In this document: in pieces, positions 13,315-26,811 of the stretch
How positions within the stretch are numbered: the first letter of the stretch is position 1
How the letters are laid out: each line of letters starts with the position of its first letter
NCBI RefSeq assembly: GCF_000213175.1
Contig: NW_009799099.1
Span: 1,501,560 to 1,565,559, forward strand
Source of the DNA: Neurospora tetrasperma FGSC 2508
Lineage: Eukaryota; Ascomycota; Sordariomycetes; Sordariales; Sordariaceae
Direction: 5' to 3'
Length of the DNA: 64,000 nt
The notes under the pieces: generated by a model
Told to the model about the DNA's origin: nothing
Database searches by the model: none
What the model saw: the letters and a program-made list of their open reading frames with translations, nothing else
Position numbers and translations under genes: made by a program

Positions 13315-14177
13315 ATGTCCGAATCTCAGCGCCAGCAGGAGCCAGCACAGGCCACACAGCAACCCCTGAAACGTACATTTCACGGTATGTGTAAACAACA
13401 ACCCCTAGTCTACGTCTAAACCCCACCAGGGCCATCATAGTCTTCTAATCATCGAGAACGCTTGAGCCAGGTTGTTTGACATGTCGAAAGAGAAAAGTCC
13501 GGTGCAAAGGAGGCGATCCCTGCCAAAACTGCGCTCGCATGAACATCACCTGCCACAGTTCGTTTGACACCAACCTTCGCATCCGCGTGTCAACACCGAC
13601 AGGTCAGAGGGATGTAGACGTAGGGGCCACATCCAGCCGGTCGTCCAGACCAACGCCTCCAAATCAACAGCAGTCCCCGCCCCAGCACCAGCACCAATAC
13701 CAACACCAGCAGCAGCAACCAGCCCAATATCAACCAGAGCCCATGCCGGCATTCATGACCTTTGACGGACACAGCCAGTCCTTCCTCCCCGAAGACCCCA
13801 ACCACTTTGCCGGGTATCCCACGTCTGCGACCATCGGTGGACCGTCCACTTCATACGCTCCAGTCCCCCCCGTGACCCATGTAAACAACTTTGACATGGC
13901 ATCGGCATCGGTATCGATTGCCAGCTCGAGTACCGCCGGGGTTCCGGATATGGCCCAGCTCCAGTATCAGCAGTATCCGGATGCTGCCGCTTGGGAATAT
14001 GACTACCCTTATGACCCGAACGACCCCAACAACCTTGGCTATGACTATGACGCCGCGATGGACATGAGCATGCAAGCTCTCCTACCCGACGACATGCAGC
14101 ATAGTCATCAGGATGCTGGTGGGTGGTACGGATATCCGGCGCAGGGACCGTCGGGCCAGCAACAGAATTGGCGGTAA
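13315..14177 (+). CDS. Small Zn(II)2Cys6 DNA-binding protein
   Basis: Fungal binuclear zinc-cluster protein, presumably a nuclear transcription regulator. Exons are 13315-13384 and 13471-14177, giving 258 residues. The cluster CLTCRKRKVRCKGGDPCQNC, completed by a sixth Cys in MNITC, has the canonical spacing C-x2-C-x6-C-x5-C-x2-C-x6-C at residues 25-52. The intron splits the Gly codon just before the first Cys, a common intron position in this family. After the cluster comes a Gln/His/Pro-rich segment (e.g. QHQHQYQHQQQQPAQ) and then an acidic, Tyr/Asp-rich tail (YDYPYDPNDPNNLGYDYDA) that could activate transcription. It has neither the middle-homology fungal-specific domain nor an obvious coiled coil, and it is short for the class. 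Its targets are unknown. Confidence 0.88.
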
Positions 14178-15221
14178 TGTGGGCGCTCTTCTGAATGGAC
14201 TGGTTCTCTGCTTGATCCCAGAGGACCAGTTTCGAACCTGATGCTCTAACATGGGGAATACCAACTTGCTGGCTGGTTCACTTGCATGAGCTAGGCCTTT
14301 TGGATTGGCTCTTTGGCTTTGATACTGTTTGGTCGATAGAGATCCTAAAATGGGGGAACACAGGGAGTATACTCAATAGAGGCGTGCAGAAAACAAAAAG
14401 GCAGGTGAAGGACAGCGATGCGAGAATGATTACATAGATGAGAGATGAGATACATGAGACCGCAAAGGGAAAACCGGACGAAAGCAATGTGGAGTATATG
14501 AAGGGAAAGATTAAGGGAAATGTATTGTTAATGGATAATGATAAACACCATACTCACTTGTTGCAGCCTTGTGCGCAACGTTCTCGGATGGTAGGTGAGA
14601 ATGAATCGTGAAAGTTAGAAGTGTATCAATTCGAGTTGGGGCTACGAAGCCCTGGACCGGTTCGGCCTCCATGTACCGATGAGCGCGGCGTCGTTGCGAT
14701 GCGTGCGTTTGGATGAAAGATGCTTGAACGGGTGAAATGGGTATGTTATCTTTGATGTCGGCAGACCTTGGGCATCAGGCTGGCTTCAACATGAAGATTA
14801 AGGCCCCGAGCTGTCTCGCGCTGCCTGGAGATGGTCCATGTTCTTGTTGATTTCATTGCGACTTGGATGAGGTTTGTGACGAACGCTGAGTCGTCGAGTC
14901 GCCCGCTGTTGAGTCACATGAAAATATCGTCCTATCGGGGATATGCTCCTTGACTGCTCTGGCCGTGCACTTTGGACCCCTGGCGTACCTGATACCAAAC
15001 CTCCACACCCCACCACTCTCCCCTCCAAGACCTGCCCTGCGCCTGCCAGCGCCAGGTGGGCTGGGCCCGCCGAAATAATTCTGCCCCGCCAATTCGGTGT
15101 TTCCTCTCCCGTCAAGGTTCGCGACACCACACCATTGTCACTTCTGTCTCCAGCCCTATACTATACTGCCAATCCCAGGACGAGCCTTGAATAGCTTCGT
15201 AGCCCCCAAGGACCCGTAAAC
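14178..15221. other. Intergenic: Zn2Cys6 3' region and SerRS promoter
   Basis: About 1 kb without a supported gene. The 150 bp before 15222 (GC-rich, then pyrimidine-rich, with CTATACTATACT near 15155) probably hold the SerRS promoter and leader. Confidence 0.55.
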
Positions 15222-17394
15222 ATGCTCGACGTCAACGATTTCAGTACGGCACCCTCGCATATGTCTTTCCACACTTCCTGCGCCAATTCGCATGCCCAAG
15301 GCGCATTCCCGTCTCCAAAGCACATGTCGCCGCATTTGCCCAACTTGCTAATCTATGGAAATTGAACAGTTGCTGAGCGCGGCGGCAACCCCGAAAAGAT
15401 CCGGGAAAGCCAGCGTAAGCGCTTTGCTCCCGTCGAGGTCGTCGACGAGGTCATTGCTCTCTGGGAGGATCACCGCAAGAGTATGTGCTGCCTGTCCTGT
15501 GCCCTCGCTGCCTTCGCTGCCCTGCAAACGACCAAAAGGAACTCCGTCTGATCTGATCTCCTCCGTGTGTTGATAGCCGCCTACTCTGCCATGCAGCTCA
15601 ACGCCAAGATCAACGAAATCCAGAAGCAGATTGCCCCCAAGAAGAAGGCATATAACCCATATCCGTCCACGACGATTGTTCCACGACTAGCTCTAACACT
15701 ACTGCGCTCGTAGGCCAAGGAGGATGTCAGCGATCTCTTGAAGCAAAAGGCCGACCTCGAGAAGGAGAAGAAGGATCTCCTTGACTCCGCCGCCGAGAAG
15801 GAGAAGCTTCTCAAGGTGTGTGCTCCAAATACCAGTCTTAAGGCCTTGTTTCGACAGCTAACACATTGTAGGTCAAGGTCAAGACCATCGGCAACCTCGT
15901 TCACGACTCCGTCCCCGTCTCCAACAACGAGGTTAATATTACCCAGCAACACGACCTCTCTTCTAATCGAATGAATGCCTGACAAGGATACAGGATAACA
16001 ACACTGTTGAGCGCACCTGGGCTCCCGAGGGTGTTACCTTCGAGAAGAAGGATGTTCTCTCCCGTTAGTTCGCCCCAGCAAACACTCAAACATACAAAGC
16101 GAGGCTGACAAGGCCGGGTATCTAGACCACGAGGTTCTCAGGAAATTGGATGGCTATGACCCCGAGCGTGGTGTCAAAGTTGTTGGCCACCGCGGCTACT
16201 TCCTGAAGAAGTGGGGTGTTTTCCTCAACCAGTAAGCCATTTCTAACTCGGGTCACCTTTTGGCATACGGACATATGCTGACATGGCTGTAGGGCCATCA
16301 TCAACTACGGCCTCGAGTTCCTGTCCGAGAGAGAGTACACTCCTCTCCAGACTCCCCAGCTCATGCTCAGGGACCAGATGGCCAAGACCGCCCAGCTTTC
16401 CCAGTTCGACGAGGAGCTCTACAAGGTTACCGGTGACCAGGCCGACAAGTACCTGATTGCTGTGAGTGGCTTCAGTCCCCTTTGTGACTGATATGACTAC
16501 GAAGATGCTGATCTCTGTGTGTGACAGACCTCCGAGCAGCCGATCAGCGCCTTCCACAGTGACGAGTGGCTTCAGGCCAAGGACCTTCCCCTGAAGTACG
16601 CTGGTTATTCCACCTGCTTCCGCAAGGAGGCCGGTGCTCACGGCAAGGATGTCTGGGGTATTTTCCGTGTCCACGAGTTCACCAAGGTTGAGCAGTTCTG
16701 CATTACCGAGCCCGAGAAGTATGGTTTTTTTTTTTTTTTTTTTTTTTTTCCTCCGCAATTTCCCCAGTTACGTTTGACAGACAGTTGTACTTACAAAAGC
16801 ATCACGACAACAGGTCTTGGGAGATGTTCGAGCACATGATCTCCAACTCCGAGGCTTTCTACCAGTCCCTCGGCATCCCCTACCGTGTTGTTGCTATCGT
16901 CTCCGGCGCTCTCAATAACGCTGCCGCCAAGAAGCTTGATCTCGAGGCTTGGTTCCCTCACCAGGGTGAATTTAAGGAGCTTGTCTCCTGCTCGTAAGTT
17001 TATGTTTTTTTTTCCACCTATAGTCAACACCCTACAACAAGAACCCAAGTAGAGATTATCATTAACCTGTGACAACAGCAACTGCACCGACTACCAATCC
17101 CGAGACCTCGAGATCCGCTTCGGCGTCAAGAAGCAGACCGATATCAAGAAGACCTACGTCCACTGCCTCAACTCCACCCTTACCGCCACCACCCGCACCA
17201 TCTGCGCCATCCTCGAGAACTTCCAGACTCCCGAGGGTGTCAAGGTTCCTGAGCCTCTGCGCAAGTACCTCCCTGGTGCTCCCGAGTTCATTCCTTTTGC
17301 CCCCGAACCGGTCAAGGAGGTTAAAGAGGGCAAGAGCGGCAAGAAGGGTGAGGCTGCCCCCAAGAAGGCGGAGGCTCTTCCTGTTCGCCAATAG
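15222..17394 (+). CDS. ses1: Cytosolic seryl-tRNA synthetase
   Basis: Class II aminoacyl-tRNA synthetase that charges tRNA-Ser (and tRNA-Sec where present). Eleven exons: 15222-15243, 15370-15480, 15577-15647, 15714-15815, 15872-15931, 15994-16063, 16126-16231, 16293-16461, 16528-16718, 16814-16993 and 17079-17394, giving 465 residues. The N-terminal antiparallel coiled-coil arm covers roughly residues 30-110 ([20 protein letters not shown]). The catalytic core has motif 2 ([20 protein letters not shown]), [34 protein letters not shown] and motif 3 around [19 protein letters not shown] lysine-rich tail is typical of the eukaryotic cytosolic enzyme. The intron at 15648-15713 begins with GC rather than GT. 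Intron 9 carries T25. It lacks a mitochondrial presequence. Confidence 0.96.
15648..15713 (+). other. GC-AG intron in SerRS
   Basis: A 66-nt intron with donor AAG|GCATAT, a CTAAC branch site near 15693 and acceptor GTAG. It lies in phase 0 between IAPKKK and AKEDVSD, exactly where the protein family is continuous. No GT donor in the right phase gives an intron longer than 36 nt. Confidence 0.75.
16725..16749 (+). repeat. T25 homopolymer inside SerRS intron 9
   Basis: Run of 25 T starting directly after the donor GTATGG of the intron at 16719-16813. Confidence 0.95.
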
Positions 17395-18697
17395 GAGGAT
17401 ATTTGTGGTAATTAGGTTGAATTAGGTTTAGGTTGTCCGTGTGATCTCAATTGAATGATTTGATACCAGTTCAATGCGGTTGTTGGTGTCATGTTTATGA
17501 AGGTGTGAAGATGTTGGTAGTCATGTTGATGAGAGGGGTTTGTGCATATGTGGCAGTGTCAAGTATGTTGAAAGTGATGTCGTTCGGGAACTCATATTGG
17601 GAAGTAGGCGTAATGATTCACAAAATATTTTCTAGTGGCTCGGTCCATATGTACGTGAAGTAGTTCAACGGTCCTGCATATCGCGCGATATACGTACGCC
17701 CGTTCTCAAATGACAATCCACAAGGGCAGTTACATACGTTGGGCCAAGTATAGAGAACATGCGTACTATACCATGAACAAGCATAGTTCACAACTATGCA
17801 ATCGACTATGCCCTTCAAAAGCCTTACTATGATACAAGCAACAATGCCCGTCGTTCATTGGCTTCTTGATCTCATATAGACAAAGTCAACTTTCTTCAAA
17901 TCCCATCAAAACCTTATTAAGGAGAAATGATACCCGCCGCCTCTCCCGATTCAAGCCTCAACCAATCATTCCCTAATCACATCGATGCAGTCTTGCCGCC
18001 AAATGATGTGAACACATGAACAAGGTATAGTGTCAAAATCCCCTCTCTATATCCACAAGCCGAGTTGAGTCTCGTTTATATCTAACACCGAGTGTAAATC
18101 AACGAACAAGGAAAAGAAAAAAAAGAAATTTGAAAAAAGGAAAGACCATGATAAAGTCAAAAGAGAAAAAGCACCTGACTTCTCTCCTGCGCGCCAGTGC
18201 TTCCCGCGAAAAACAGAAACAAGGTCGTGAAAATTGCGTGTTGTCCGGTGATGGAGTAGGCGGCCAAGAAAGCTCCGTATGCGGTAGGACTAGGTTGGAT
18301 ACCTCAAACCATTGTTTGGTAGAAGGAATCTGCTCTCCCTTTCGAGATGTACCGAATCTAATACCCTTTTCGTGGGTGAAGAATATAAGCCAAGGACAGC
18401 TGTTCAACGCCTTGGTGACGTCTGTCCGTACCATGCTGCATGGAGGCTGCCACACCACCATGTGCTGTCATGAACCATGAGCAAGATGTGCTGCAAATAA
18501 CGACCGTATATAACGGTGAGGAGGTCTGTGGTGGTCGTGTCGTCTTCATGTATGCATGAAAACCCCTGATCTGTGTCTGTCATGGAGCTTGCCATCGCTC
18601 ACAATAAGATCCGACATTTGAGCGCGCCACTGCTCATGAGAGATATTGATGGTCATCTCTCCCTACTGACGGTGAAGACAGAGTCACGTTGACTGTC
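17395..18697. other. Convergent region between SerRS and Rheb
   Basis: About 1.3 kb of 3' flanking DNA shared by two convergent genes. Only short, unbiased open frames occur. A-rich stretches lie around 18105-18170. No RNA gene is recognised. Confidence 0.55.
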
Positions 18698-19640
18698 TTA
18701 CATGACCACGCACTTTCCGTTCTCGTTGGTCGCCGTGGGGTTATTTGACTTCTCAACCTCGCCGATGAGAAGCTCAAATGCTCTGGCGACGTTCTCGTTA
18801 TAGCGAGCACTAGCCTCAGTCCAGGCGCATTTGTATTTCTCAGCGAGAGCCTTGCCATCCTCGGGAGTGACCTGGCGCTGTTCAGGACGGAGATCACTCT
18901 TGTTGCCGACAATACAGATGGGTACGTTGTCGGTACCCTGTTGAAGTCAGTAAAACAATCATGGAAATTATCCAAGACGAAGTCTGGATGGACAAGACGC
19001 TGCTTACCAGATGGTTGAGAATCTTATCACGGATAACCTGGACCATTTCAAAGGATGCCAGTGAAGAAACGGAGTAGACCAGCATGTAGCCGTGGATGCC
19101 GATGAAATGCTTGCTATTCAAAATCGAATATTCATCCTGTTTAAGTGCTCGTGTCAGTAAACTGTGTCACCCTGGTGAAATTCACATCATTTGGGTAAGG
19201 TGGGAAAGGTGTGAGAAAAAAAAAACCGTACCTGGCCCGCTGTGTCGACGATCTCGGTTGAGTAATCCTGGTTCTTCCACCTGATTTCCTTTGAGAAAGT
19301 ATTCTCGATGGTGGGATAGTAGGATTCGACAAAGTGCCCATCCACAAAGCGCACAGCGAGTGAAGATTTGCCTACAACTTTGGTTAGTGCCTGTTGCTCC
19401 TCTTTTACTTCTGTCTTGCTTTGCAGTCAAGCTGCAAGAAGGCCAGACAGATTGCCTGCGATCCTCACTTCGCGAACGTGTAAACTGTGTGCAAGAGTGA
19501 GAGCAGAGTGACAACTACCCGAGTTGTGTATTGGAAAATACTTCGTGCGATGGAAGGAAGGATAGAAGGAGGGTGAACTTACCAACGGAGCGACTACCTA
19601 CGATGGCGATCTTCCGCTGCTTTGTGGCGGGGGACGGCAT
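18698..19640 (-). CDS. rheb: Rheb-family small GTPase (Rhb1/RhbA)
   Basis: Ras-superfamily GTPase that activates TORC1 and links nitrogen and amino-acid status to growth. Exons read leftward are 19640-19583, 19371-19232, 19136-19008 and 18937-18698, giving 188 residues. The P-loop GSRSVGKSS (residues 15-23) has the Rheb-specific Arg-Ser in place of the Ras Gly12-Gly13. The effector region is YYPTIENTF, G3 is DTAGQDEYS, G4 is NKSDL, and G5 is EASARYNENV. The C-terminus CVVM is a farnesylation CaaX box, so the protein should sit on endomembranes. The first intron (211 nt) splits the Gly of the P-loop. The second has ten T just after its donor. The next gene upstream is WAPL, also on this strand but about 1.9 kb away. 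Confidence 0.95.
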
Positions 19641-21571
19641 TGCGAATGAACGTCAACTGACGTGAGGCTGGAGTTTGGGAAGTTAAACTGTGAATTTATA
19701 TATATATATATATATATACGTATGCGACCGGTTCAAGGGTCGTTACGTGTGTATTGTAGCTGGGAGAAGACCTATGGGTGAGATGGAGTGGTGGTGTGAG
19801 ATAGTAAGATAAGTGAAGGTTGGAAGTGTGGAAAATTGAAGGTAAATGTGAGTGGGATGCGGTCCAAGTTCAGAAGAAAAACAATTTGTTGTTTTGAATG
19901 GCCTGCCAGGCGGGCGACAGCGGAGTGTACCGGCTCGTAACAACATTGAGAGCTTGTGAACCAGACTAGGAAAGAGCGCCCCTGCCCTGCCACCTACAAG
20001 TTTGGGGCCAGAGTCTAGGCTATTTGCGGTAGTAGTGTAGCTTGGTGAGGCAGGTACGTACTGTTCCCTCTCGAAACCGGTACGGAGTTCTGGGGTTTGG
20101 GAGGAAAGAACGTCCGGCAAACCCGCTGCGTAGTGTGAGAAGAATGCCCCTGTTTCTAGGCCAAGTGGAAGGCAAGGCCGGAACAGTTCTTCAAGTCCAA
20201 TACCAGATGAAATTCAATTTGAAGTTGAATCAATCGGGCGACAGGAAGAACGGCAGATTTACTTTGAGACAATACAACCGCATAGTCCCCTTCAGCATCA
20301 TGATAAAAGTCATAACCGAATCCAGATAGGTCTCTTTCGCTGATTTATGTCCCATGGGTTCATTCCGACTGGAAATACGTTGTTAGGGTTGTACAAGTCA
20401 TTGGTGCATGGTCCCACTCGTTGACGACCACGCGAGTGTGTCAAAAAGTCGTTTCTTCCCGTCTGTCTCAATTCGTCTCGTCGTTCGGCAGGACTCCGAG
20501 CGACGACCAGACACTTTTGCCTACATAGGTAGGTTCCTTCGTTGCTCTGACACTGAACTGACTGCCCGGCTGACAGGTGCAATGCCGCCCGCCGCTGTTC
20601 TGAGACAGCCTAGGCCTGACGAAACAGCCAGCCAGACTGGCCAGACACAAGAGGCAGCCGAGCTTGTAGTGTACATGTTATTGCTGTGAGGTAATATAGT
20701 GGAGCCTCCCTTACCCCACTGTTTTCGTCGCACCTGCCGCAGGCACCCAGATTGCGGCTCAGTCGCTAAGTTTGCCTTCAGCACTCCACATTCTGGCACT
20801 GCTAAGCCTCCAAAACCACCAAGCCTGGACCCTATTCGGCTTTGATTTATTGCGGCACCTCACAAACAGTTGCTTCCACAGGGAAACGGAGAAAAGAAGC
20901 TTGACAAGCTGAAGCGCTTAGACTTTATTGTCACCGATGACTCCGTACCTACCTCTAGTCACCTGCGCCCACCCGAGCTGCTTCTAAGCGGAAGCTGTGT
21001 CACGACGGACTACAGGCGAGCCGAATGTGCATTGTCTTAACGGAGAATATCCGGTTTCCTGAGTCTATAGGAGGTCCAGTCCGAACAAAAGTCCATACAG
21101 AAAAGAAAAAGTTACAAGATAACTTGATGTTACAAATACCCGCCACCTATGGAAGAGTGCCAGAGGCCCAAAGGTGTTCGGATTAGGTGGGCAGAACCAT
21201 ATCATATCCCAAACCAAGTAAAGCCATTCCTTGCGCTGAGATGATCATGACCAAAGGTATCGGCCATCCTGAAGAATCCTAAATTTTGCTCCACAATACG
21301 TACCATTTGAACCAACTTCGTTAGCCAGGGCAGTATTGTCAATCTGACCCTTTCCCGCACGTAAATCATAAGTCTATTTCCCGCAAGTGCCCAGACCCTC
21401 TGCCTACCACAACAAACCCTCTGTGTATCAACCCGCAACCCGCAACCCATAACCCCCAAGCCGTGAACCAGTCCGTTTAGGTTCCCGGAAAAAGCAATAA
21501 AAGCAAAGCGATATCTGGCTCACAACAACCAGAGTGTTGATCCAGCCCTGTGATCATATATGGATAATATT
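19641..21571. other. Rheb promoter region and WAPL 3' flank
   Basis: About 1.9 kb with no supported gene. It carries a (TA)11 run at 19697-19718 close upstream of the Rheb start, and a TACCTACCT-type motif near 20945. Confidence 0.55.
19697..19718. repeat. (TA)11 microsatellite upstream of Rheb
   Basis: Perfect TA run about 57 bp upstream of the Rheb ATG. It may contribute to the promoter or lie in the 5' UTR. Confidence 0.9.
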
Positions 21572-24178
21572 TCAGGCGCACTCTGACTTGAGGACGCTGA
21601 CCAGCCTCTGGAGACGCGCCATAGCAGAACTCTCATCACCTACTTTCGTTTCCCCAGACCCGCCCTGGGCTTCCTCAACTCTCTGGTGATAGATGATGAA
21701 CTCGTTGAGGGAATCCACCAGCGGCTGGATACTCTTTTTGGGGTGGACTGAGACGAATTTGTCCCTGATGGGTTCGCGGAGGCAAAGGTATCCCAGCAAA
21801 ATGGCAAGATAGCCGAGAGCAACATTGAGTTGAGCTTTCTCCTTGGAATCCGCCTGGGAACATCTCTTGTCTTAGTATCATGTTTCATATCTGAAAACAA
21901 TGGTCAGACAACTTACATCTGAGGTGTTGGAGTGGTTGTCAGCAAAGAGCTGGATCAATTTTTCTAGCTGCGGGCCCGGGGTACCCCCTCTTGTATCAAG
22001 AGACTTTCCAGCTGGTGGGTAATAGACGCAAAAGTTAATCATAACACCGAGCATCATGATGAGAGATTCGTAAACTTTGGACAGGAAAGCATCAGCCTGC
22101 ATGGAATTCAAGACAACGTCAAAGGCAACGCATGCCGAATGCGCTAGGTTCTGGAGAAGTCCCTTTTTGACAAGCGTTCCCGAGGCGTCATGGTTGTGAT
22201 TAGTCATGTTAAGCGTAATCCTGAGGGTGAGGCTCTCTAGGTCGTTGAACTTGTCCGCAGGCCGGGTCAAGGTAGTCTCCAGCACATCAGCCGCAATCGG
22301 CACGTACTGAGTCGTCCATTTAGGGCTGAGGTGAGACTGCATGGCGTAGATGGAATGGCCTTCTAGAACATACAGGGCGAGGAAGAAATCGATGGATGCT
22401 TGCTCTTGCGGGAACTCCCAGCATGCCTGGTCGGATGTGCCAGCGGCCAAAATCGAAAAGAGTTGATCTGTCACTTTCGAGGAGAAAACTTCAAACTCGT
22501 CCGACATTTGGGTTGACTGTCGCATAATCAAGTCCAGACACTTAAGTGCGAGCGTTCTGGGCGATACAAGCTTAGGCAGGGCAGTGTCCCATACCGGAAG
22601 CTTCAGCAGAGAGGCCTTGATTGTCCCTAGTGTTGTTTGGCCGTTCCTCGACACATTCTGCTTCCTCTCTTTCGCCAACTGGACAATATCTCTTGGCTCG
22701 CCCAGTAGTCGCTCAATAAGAGCGGCGAAGCCCTGAGCCTTCAGCTGTTGGAGTAGCAGGGTTGAAGCCGAAGTGGCCAGCATGTTCGCAACAACTGCTG
22801 CGATTGCAAAGCCAGAAATGAGGTCCGCCTCTTTATCTAGCGACTTGAACACATCATCGGCGCCGCCATGATTGCGAAGCTGTGACCGAAACGACTTTTC
22901 ATTCGTTTTCTGAGCAAGCTCGAACAAAGCGCCTCTTCGTAATGAGGAAGGCTTTTCCGATGGCGGACCTACTCTATCGAGAATATCCTCGATCTCGTCC
23001 GCGAAACGGCTGTTAGCACCGGCTTGTCGCAGTTCGTGGATACTCCGAACGGCTCCTGCATTGACTGTCTCGTCTTCCTCGTCCATGAACGAGAAGGCGT
23101 CCAGGGCAGCACTTTTGGTCAGGCGACCAATGTTAAATAGTGCACCCCCGGACAAGCTATCATCCAACCCCATCCCGCCCAATCCACCGCCATCAAACAG
23201 CGGGTCGTTTTCGGCCAACATTGACCTTTGTTGCGTATACGTGAACTTGGGCCCGGATTTCTTGGTTGCAAGTATTGGGCGAGCAAGTCGCTTTGACGGT
23301 GTCATGGTTGAGGGATTCGGGGAGCTTGGATCCTGGAACTTGGGGGATTGTTTGCCTTGAGGACTTTCTAGCAGCGGAGAATTGCCATCTTCATCGGAGG
23401 AACTGTCTTCTTCCTTTTGGGCTACCAAAGCATCGATCAAGCGTTTCCGCCGTGGCGGCGCAGCAGTAACAGAGGCTTCTGTTTGTGGCGGGGGAGAGGG
23501 ATTCCTTTGCACGGGCAAAGGCAGCGGTTTTGGTTTGGTTGACGAAAGTCGGAGCGGGATTTGATGCTTCGTTGCCGTATGCGTTGGAATCAACCGGGAA
23601 GAGAAGGCATCCGTCATCTTGACATCTTTAACAGGTGTATTGATGGCCTTTTGCTGCCACTTCGCCTTCGGTACTGTTTTTGCAACCTGTTCGTTCGAAG
23701 CATCGACGGGTGTTTCTGTGCCAAATGGCGATGAATTGGGAGTCGAGTATGGTCCTGCAAGTACGTCTGTCTGTTCCGAATATGTCCGAGTGATCTTCCT
23801 CTTCTTTGCCCTCGCGTCATCCTCGCCGGTTTCGATGCTCCCTGGCAGTGGCTGGCTATGCGGCTCGTCGTGTAGCCTTGGATGGCTGGTCCGGCCATAT
23901 TTCTGTTGGGTTGATAACCTACCTCTGTTGCTAGAGCTAGTGGTACGAGATACGGCAGGTCCCGGCGAGCTGGGTGGCGATGGAGATGTGAGGGTAGCAG
24001 TCACAGGGGCTTTCGTTATGATGTCTTCCTCGCTCTGATTTGTCTTGACGGAAATAGAGGATGCGCTCCTGTTGATGGAGATCGAGGAAGTCGAAGCTTC
24101 CACTCGCCTTCTCGTAGCTTTGCCGTATGTGGTCACGCGCTTCTTGGGCGGAAAGTCGTAATCACTGAGGCTGGCCAT
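21572..24178 (-). CDS. wapl: Cohesin-release factor WAPL (wings apart-like)
   Basis: WAPL opens the SMC3-kleisin gate together with Pds5, releasing cohesin from chromatin and limiting loop size. Exons read leftward are 24178-21917 and 21853-21572, giving 847 residues. ATG 24178 is the first ATG in the frame; the open frame extends about 49 codons further upstream without another Met. The N-terminal 400 or so residues are disordered and Ser/Pro/basic-rich (PPKKRVTTYGKATRRR). The helical WAPL domain starts about residue 385 (VRSIHELRQAGANSRFADEI, ILDRVGPP) and continues through SSLRRGALFELAQKT, GFAIAAVVANMLATSAS, PVWDTALPKLVSPRTLALKC and the C-terminal LNVALGYLAILLGYLCL. The yeast relative is Rad61/Wpl1. 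It is divergent from the UPRT gene. Confidence 0.93.
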
Positions 24179-25846
24179 TGTGCTGACTGGAACGGAGCCC
24201 AGATTGATGGATAGCTTTGACAGCGACGAATATGTCAATCGGTTATACGGGCGCCGGAATCGTATCAGAGCAACATGCGGGAAACTATGGTAAGTTCGGC
24301 GGCTGAAGGTCGAGTAGTTGGTCAATGGCAGTTCCGGTCAAGTAAACGTGTTGTTGGCGGCGCAGTCACCAAAGCGCGGATGGAAGTCCGATGCGCGCAG
24401 CTCGTCTAAGGCATACGGCGATTGTGACGGCGATGGGGAGCTGGAGACATGAGCTTATAAGGTTCGGAACGAGATGGTTGTTATTGTGGTAGTTAGAGTT
24501 GGTTGAAGCGAAGCGATGTTTGCTGCGGTGTAGTTGAGGCGATTGAGTTGCGCTTCCTTCCGTCCCGCGTAGGTTCAGTCCAATGTTTTGGAAATGGAAG
24601 AAGTCGAAGTGGAAACGGGCGGGTGTCATTGTTGCGAAAACCCCACAATATCTTGCTCCTGTCCGTCACGGTGCCTGCCCTGTGGCCCTGGGTCATCAGT
24701 GGTTCACTGCAGTGCGGTGCGCGTGCAAGGGCGGCGGCAGGGGCAAAGGCAGGACAAGGTTCCTAGCACAGTGACCCTGCAGATGGTGGTCTGTGCTTGC
24801 CGTTCCCCTCGAGACGCCCGCTCCTCTTTTTCTGCATTTCCGAAAAGAGCCTTTTGATGTTATCGTCCCGTCTCATTGTTTACACATACAAACCTTTATC
24901 TCTAGATCCGACTGGTAGAATTGTAAAGCGCGGATATCGGCACCGCATTGTCTAGGAGGAAACCCCGTGGGGTTGCCAAGTCTCTCACATTCTTGCAGTA
25001 GGTGAACTTTTCATCCCATCAGAGCTTCCTACCTTGATGGCTCCCACTGGACGGCCTTCGGTGTCTGCCGCCCGCCGCCCGTTGGAGCTCTCGCGGGCTC
25101 ACGGCGGGCACGGCGGGGTTTCCAGGTCGCGGGATCCAGCTGGACTCCAAGAGCATTTCCACGGTTTCCACTTCCACTTGGACGACTCAGGTCGGACAAC
25201 CCTGAGAAGCGGGCAGGCATCGGTCCAGAACTGAAGCCTTTCGCAAATGCAGTGCTTTTTTCTGATCTGACAATCGCACAAGGTCCCAAAGTTCCCCTTT
25301 CTTGTCCTAGTTCCCGCATCCCGCCACGATCCTCTTCCGGTAAACGGAGAAGCCCAGTCAAATAGTAAGTACACACGCGACCAACTAGGCAAGGCGCCAA
25401 TTCCTGTCCCCGTTGACACTCTGCGACGCCGAGTTCCACCGTTTATCAGCTCTGCAAGTGGGAGGGGTTTAGTGGGACCGTTGTTGATACATGGTTGGGC
25501 GCGGATCTAGTAGAATCTACTGATCTTCCTCGAATCTGGGGGTGGCAGCTTGCGCCGCCTCGTCTTCCCATTTGGTCGCGCTCAATCCCAATCACGAACC
25601 CTCATATTCAATCTGTTTGTCATATGTCTGCTCCTGGCTTACAGATAGGCTGTTACCTTCGCCCCAGGATCCTCTTTTAAGAAGCATCTGATCCGCCCTC
25701 CCCCCTTCACGAACACTTGCGTGAGACACTATCTTTCTTTACATTGACCACACATCACCTACACGAAACGATTCGCAGAGTATCCGTTCTCACGACTTCG
25801 GCACTTAGTCCATCCTCCTATACCCACCTCACCCAACCAAGTCAAC
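24179..25846. other. Divergent promoter region WAPL/UPRT
   Basis: About 1.7 kb between two divergent starts. Moderately GC-rich segments occur at 24700-24760 and 25050-25130, and a pyrimidine-rich leader at 25690-25845 precedes the UPRT ATG. No additional gene is supported. Confidence 0.55.

Positions 25847-26811
<965 letters not shown>

Noticed and set aside
24179-24325. N-terminal extension of WAPL to 24325
   Set aside because: The extension has no ATG; the upstream start would be TTG. ATG 24178 opens the family-like MASLSDYDF sequence.
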